From assembly GCA_013152925.1 (NCBI GenBank), contig JAADFK010000199.1, positions 1 to 47,168 on the forward strand: a stretch of DNA of 47,168 nucleotides, written 5' to 3'. Shown one piece after another: positions 44,352-47,168 of this stretch. The notes beneath the pieces are model-generated. The model worked only from the letters and a program-made list of their open reading frames with translations, was not told where the DNA came from and searched no databases. A program made the translations under genes and the position numbers. This DNA comes from Acidobacteriota bacterium (GTDB lineage: Bacteria > Acidobacteriota > Thermoanaerobaculia > Thermoanaerobaculales > Sulfomarinibacteraceae). Within the stretch, counting starts at the first letter, position 1; the number at the start of each line of letters is the position of its first letter.

Positions 44352-45317
44352 TCAGCGCAGGCCGACCCGCCGCCGGACCTTCTCCATTAGTGGCGCCACC
44401 ACCTGGCGAGCCCGGTTGGCACCGTCCTGGAGGATCTCCTCCACCTGGCCGGGGTCGGCGCTCAGCTTCTCGTAACGGCGCCGAGCCTCGCCGAAGGTTT
44501 CCAGGTACCAGCCGAAGAGCCGCTTCTTCATGTCGCCGTACCCGACGCCGCCCTCGTCGAAGGCCCGTTCCACCCAGGCCTTCTCCCCCGGCGGAGCAAA
44601 GAGCTTGAGCAGGGCGTACAGGCCGTTGCCCTCACGCGGTTTCGGCGACTCCACGGGAGTCGAGTCGGTCACCATGGACATGATCCGTTTCCTGATGGCC
44701 TTCTCCGGACCAAAGATGTCGATGGTGTTGCCGTAGGACTTGCTCATCTTGCGGCCGTCGATCCCGGGGACCACCGCCACCTCGTCCAGGATGATCGGTT
44801 CCGGGAGTGTGAACACGCCGTCACCGTAGCGGGCGTGGAAGGAAGCGGCGATGTCCCGGGTCACCTCCAGGTGTTGCTTCTGGTCCTTCCCGACGGGAAC
44901 CAGGTCGGACCTGACGATCAGGATGTCGGCAGCCATCAGGACTGGATAGGCGAAAAGCCCGTGACTCGGCACGATACCCTGGGACACCTTGTCCTTGTAG
45001 GAGTGGCACCGTTGCAGAAGCCCCATGGAGGTTACGGTCGAGAGGATCCAGGTCAGCTCGGGGATCTCCACAAGGTCCGACTGGCGGTAGAGCACCGCCT
45101 TTGCGGGATCGAGGCCCAGCGCCAGGAAGGCCGTGGCGAGCTCCCACGTGTTCCTTCGAAGCGCCTCCGGATCGTGGACCGTGGTCAGGGCATGAAGGTC
45201 CGCCAGGAAGTAGAAGCAGTCGTTCTCCTCCTGCAGCTCGATGAACTGGCGGATCGCCCCGAAGTAGTTCCCGATGTGCAGCGTCCCCGAAGGCTGAACG
45301 CCGGAAAGAACCCTCAT
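44352..45317 (-). CDS. trpS: Tryptophanyl-tRNA synthetase
   Basis: 'MRVLSGVQPSGTLHIGNYFGAIRQFIELQ', 'GIDGRKMSKSYGNTI'; ATG at 45317 preceded by ggaggt. Confidence 0.96.
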   Translation of the reverse strand: MRVLSGVQPSGTLHIGNYFGAIRQFIELQEENDCFYFLADLHALTTVHDPEALRRNTWELATAFLALGLDPAKAVLYRQSDLVEIPELTWILSTVTSMGLLQRCHSYKDKVSQGIVPSHGLFAYPVLMAADILIVRSDLVPVGKDQKQHLEVTRDIAASFHARYGDGVFTLPEPIILDEVAVVPGIDGRKMSKSYGNTIDIFGPEKAIRKRIMSMVTDSTPVESPKPREGNGLYALLKLFAPPGEKAWVERAFDEGGVGYGDMKKRLFGWYLETFGEARRRYEKLSADPGQVEEILQDGANRARQVVAPLMEKVRRRVGLR

Positions 45318-45347
45318 GCCCAAACCTCCATCGCCGGTTCGACAAGA

Positions 45348-45369
45348 GGCCGGCTCCGCAAAGCCGGCC
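45348..45369. terminator. Hairpin between ferredoxin gene and trpS; possible terminator/attenuator
   Basis: ggccggct-ccgcaa-agccggcc, 8-bp arms; no clear U-tract. Confidence 0.4.
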
Positions 45370-45409
45370 CCCACATGGTTTCTGTTGTCGCCTCGCTATG
45401 CCGGAGCGT

Positions 45410-45649
45410 TCAGCAATCCTCGCCGTCGTCGCCGATGGCCTCGACGGGGCAGGACTCCATGGCCTCCTGGCACTGGGCCTCTTCCTCGTCGTTCTCTGGT
45501 TGCTTGCTGACGTAGGAATACCCTTCGTCCTCGTTGGCCGCGAAGTTGTTGGGTGCCGTGGTACGGCAAACGTCGCAATCGATGCAGTTGCTGTCCACGT
45601 AGTACTTGCCCGGAGCGTTCCCCTCTACCTTGTCGTTACAATCCGCCAT
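45410..45649 (-). CDS. Ferredoxin (single Fe-S cluster type)
   Basis: MADCNDKVEGNAPGKYYVDSNCIDCDVCRTTAPNNFAANEDEGYSYVSKQPENDEEEAQCQEAMESCPVEAIGDDG; CxxCxxC...CP. Confidence 0.92.
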   Translation of the reverse strand: MADCNDKVEGNAPGKYYVDSNCIDCDVCRTTAPNNFAANEDEGYSYVSKQPENDEEEAQCQEAMESCPVEAIGDDGEDC

Positions 45650-45741
45650 TGCCGTTTCTCCTTTCCCCCGGCCCCCCGGGGCGTGTCGGGGCGCATGCTA
45701 ACACACGCCCCGGCGATGTCAATTCCGTCAAGAGTTAGGTT

Positions 45742-46920
45742 TCAGCGCCGGGGGGGAATCCTCAAAGGCTCCCGCCGGCCGGCCGGCAGGATGTCGTTTC
45801 CGTGGATCCTGATCGAGCGGCTCGAGGCCGCCGCGGCTGGTGTTGGCGTTGGTGTGGGTGTCGGCGTCGGTGTGGGTGTCGGTGTGCTCCTGCCCCACAT
45901 GCAGTCGATGTCGTAGGGAAAATCGAAGGACGGCAGCACGGCCGTCGGATCGTTGCTCCGGTTGTCCACAATCGATCCGTAGCAGGTAAAGCTTGGGACG
46001 ACCTTGTCGGGAGGCGCCGAGGAGGACCAGCTCTGGAAGGTGACGATGATGGTGATGTCGCTGACGTCCTTGATGCCGAAGAGACTCTCGAGGATTCCGT
46101 TGTACTGGATGTGTCCCAAGGGACCCAGGGTCACGGTACGGAACACCTCCTGGTCGTTGCTGTCGATGAACGGCGTTCCGTCGGAGTGAAACGGCTGGAT
46201 GTTCAGCCGGATAGAGGTCTGGAGGTCCGAGGTGTTGAAGATCCCCACGTTGTACCGGAAAGTGTCGTCCTGCCGTCCACCGATCAGTACCTGGTAGGAC
46301 AAGTCCTTCTCACCATCGACCGCCCCCGCATCGGCGGAGTTGTACCAGGCCACACCCGGAAGGACCATGCCGTAGGTGGCGTCCTTCTCGATGAAGCTCC
46401 CCTCGTTGTCGGGGTCCGGCACCCAGATCGTCGTTGCGTTGTAGGTCCTGGAGGTGACCGTGATGTTGCGCGGCGTGCTGGTGCCATCATCCTGCAAGGT
46501 CCCCGACTCCCAGGCGAAGATGACGAAGGCGCCGATCTCGCTTACCGGCCCGAGATCGGCCGCCCAGTACTGGCCGATGATGTCCTCGATGGTGACGCTT
46601 CCGGCCGGGGGAATGTCGGCGAGCCGGCTATCCACCTTGCCCCAGCCGTCCTCCTCACGTCCGCCCAGGCCCTTGTCCCGGTTGCGGAGATAGCCCGAGT
46701 TGTCGCTCACACCGGAAGGCACAAAGTACACGGCCACGTCGACGTTGGTGGTATCGGCGTTGGCGATGGTCAGGTCCGTGCGCCAGTGGCTGCCGTTGAG
46801 CCCATCGTTATGGGCACCGGCGGGCACGAAGATCAGGTGGGACGCGTTGAACTGCGCCGCTGCCGGCAAGGCCAGCCCGATAGCCGCCATCACGGCCAAC
46901 GCAAGGGCGAATCGCTTCAT
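45742..46920 (-). CDS. Secreted protein of unknown function with signal peptide and C-terminal (TP)n linker
   Basis: MKRFALALAVMAAIGLALPAAAQFNASHLIFVPAGAHNDGLNGSHWRTDLTIAN...; TPTPTPTPTPTPTPTP near the C-terminus; ATG 46920 after ggagga. Confidence 0.8.
   Translation of the reverse strand: MKRFALALAVMAAIGLALPAAAQFNASHLIFVPAGAHNDGLNGSHWRTDLTIANADTTNVDVAVYFVPSGVSDNSGYLRNRDKGLGGREEDGWGKVDSRLADIPPAGSVTIEDIIGQYWAADLGPVSEIGAFVIFAWESGTLQDDGTSTPRNITVTSRTYNATTIWVPDPDNEGSFIEKDATYGMVLPGVAWYNSADAGAVDGEKDLSYQVLIGGRQDDTFRYNVGIFNTSDLQTSIRLNIQPFHSDGTPFIDSNDQEVFRTVTLGPLGHIQYNGILESLFGIKDVSDITIIVTFQSWSSSAPPDKVVPSFTCYGSIVDNRSNDPTAVLPSFDFPYDIDCMWGRSTPTPTPTPTPTPTPTPAAAASSRSIRIHGNDILPAGRREPLRIPPRR
45838..45893. 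repeat. Hexanucleotide-type minisatellite encoding the TP repeat
   Basis: ggtgttggcgttggtgtgggtgtcggcgtcggtgtgggtgtcggtgtg. Confidence 0.85.
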
Positions 46921-47168
46921 TCTTTCCTCCCCCGGCCGCCGTCCGCCGGCGCCGGTTGCTCCATCTTGCCATTGCCCATGGACCAAGGCAAGACGACCCG
47001 GGCTTCGAAGCCCCGGGGATCCAGGTTTTTCAACTCGATCCATCCACCATGATTCCGGGCGACGCGTTCGGCAATCGCCAGTCCAAGACCGGTTCCGCCC
47101 GGACGCTTGGTGTAGAAGGCCGTGGTGATTTTCCGGAGCTCCTCCTGAGGAACGCCCCTTCCCCTGTC
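46917..47168 (-). CDS. Sensor histidine kinase, C-terminal HATPase end (5' truncated by window edge)
   Basis: Manual minus-strand translation: DRGRGVPQEELRKITTAFYTKRPGGTGLGLAIAERVARNHGGWIELKNLDPRGFEARVVLPWSMGNGKMEQPAPADGGRGRKE*; DxGxG and GTGLGL boxes. Stop overlaps the next ATG (ATGA). Not in the supplied ORF track. Confidence 0.88.
   Translation of the reverse strand, partial: DRGRGVPQEELRKITTAFYTKRPGGTGLGLAIAERVARNHGGWIELKNLDPRGFEARVVLPWSMGNGKMEQPAPADGGRGRKE

Noticed and set aside
45838-45893. Phase-variable contingency locus
   Set aside because: The unit is a multiple of 3 (6 nt), so slippage would change length but not frame.

Overview
GC-rich bacterial chromosomal window; gene content and repeat style suggest an Acidobacteriota-like Gram-negative, but that placement is inference. 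It holds about 42 supportable protein genes, mostly housekeeping: UvrD/PcrA helicase, acyl-CoA carboxylase beta subunit, pepD, psd-pssA, miaB, parA-parB, scpA-scpB with an M50 protease, a CDF transporter, acyl-CoA dehydrogenase, S9 peptidase, metG, kdsC, lptE, an aroD-aroE fusion, trpS and a ferredoxin. There is also a propeller-GGDEF diguanylate cyclase. I see no CRISPR array, phage, transposase, rRNA or tRNA that I can support. I found no clear multi-gene novel defence or biosynthetic system. The unusual content is: (1) several families of intergenic inverted-repeat elements, three of which appear to share a GGCGTA..TACGCC core hairpin; (2) a one-polypeptide LptF-LptG fusion; (3) a 530-aa ThyX-like protein that looks like two divergent ThyX halves without RHR; (4) three apparent pseudoenzymes or pseudo-domains (ASADH-like, crotonase-like, receiver-PilZ); (5) an AT-rich perfect palindrome plus DnaA-box-like motifs next to parAB; (6) five genes with a -10-like hexamer 6-8 nt before ATG, suggesting leaderless transcripts; (7) an open histidine kinase C-terminus at the right edge, absent from the ORF track, coupled by ATGA to a secreted TP-repeat protein. 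All product names come from reading motifs; no database search was run.
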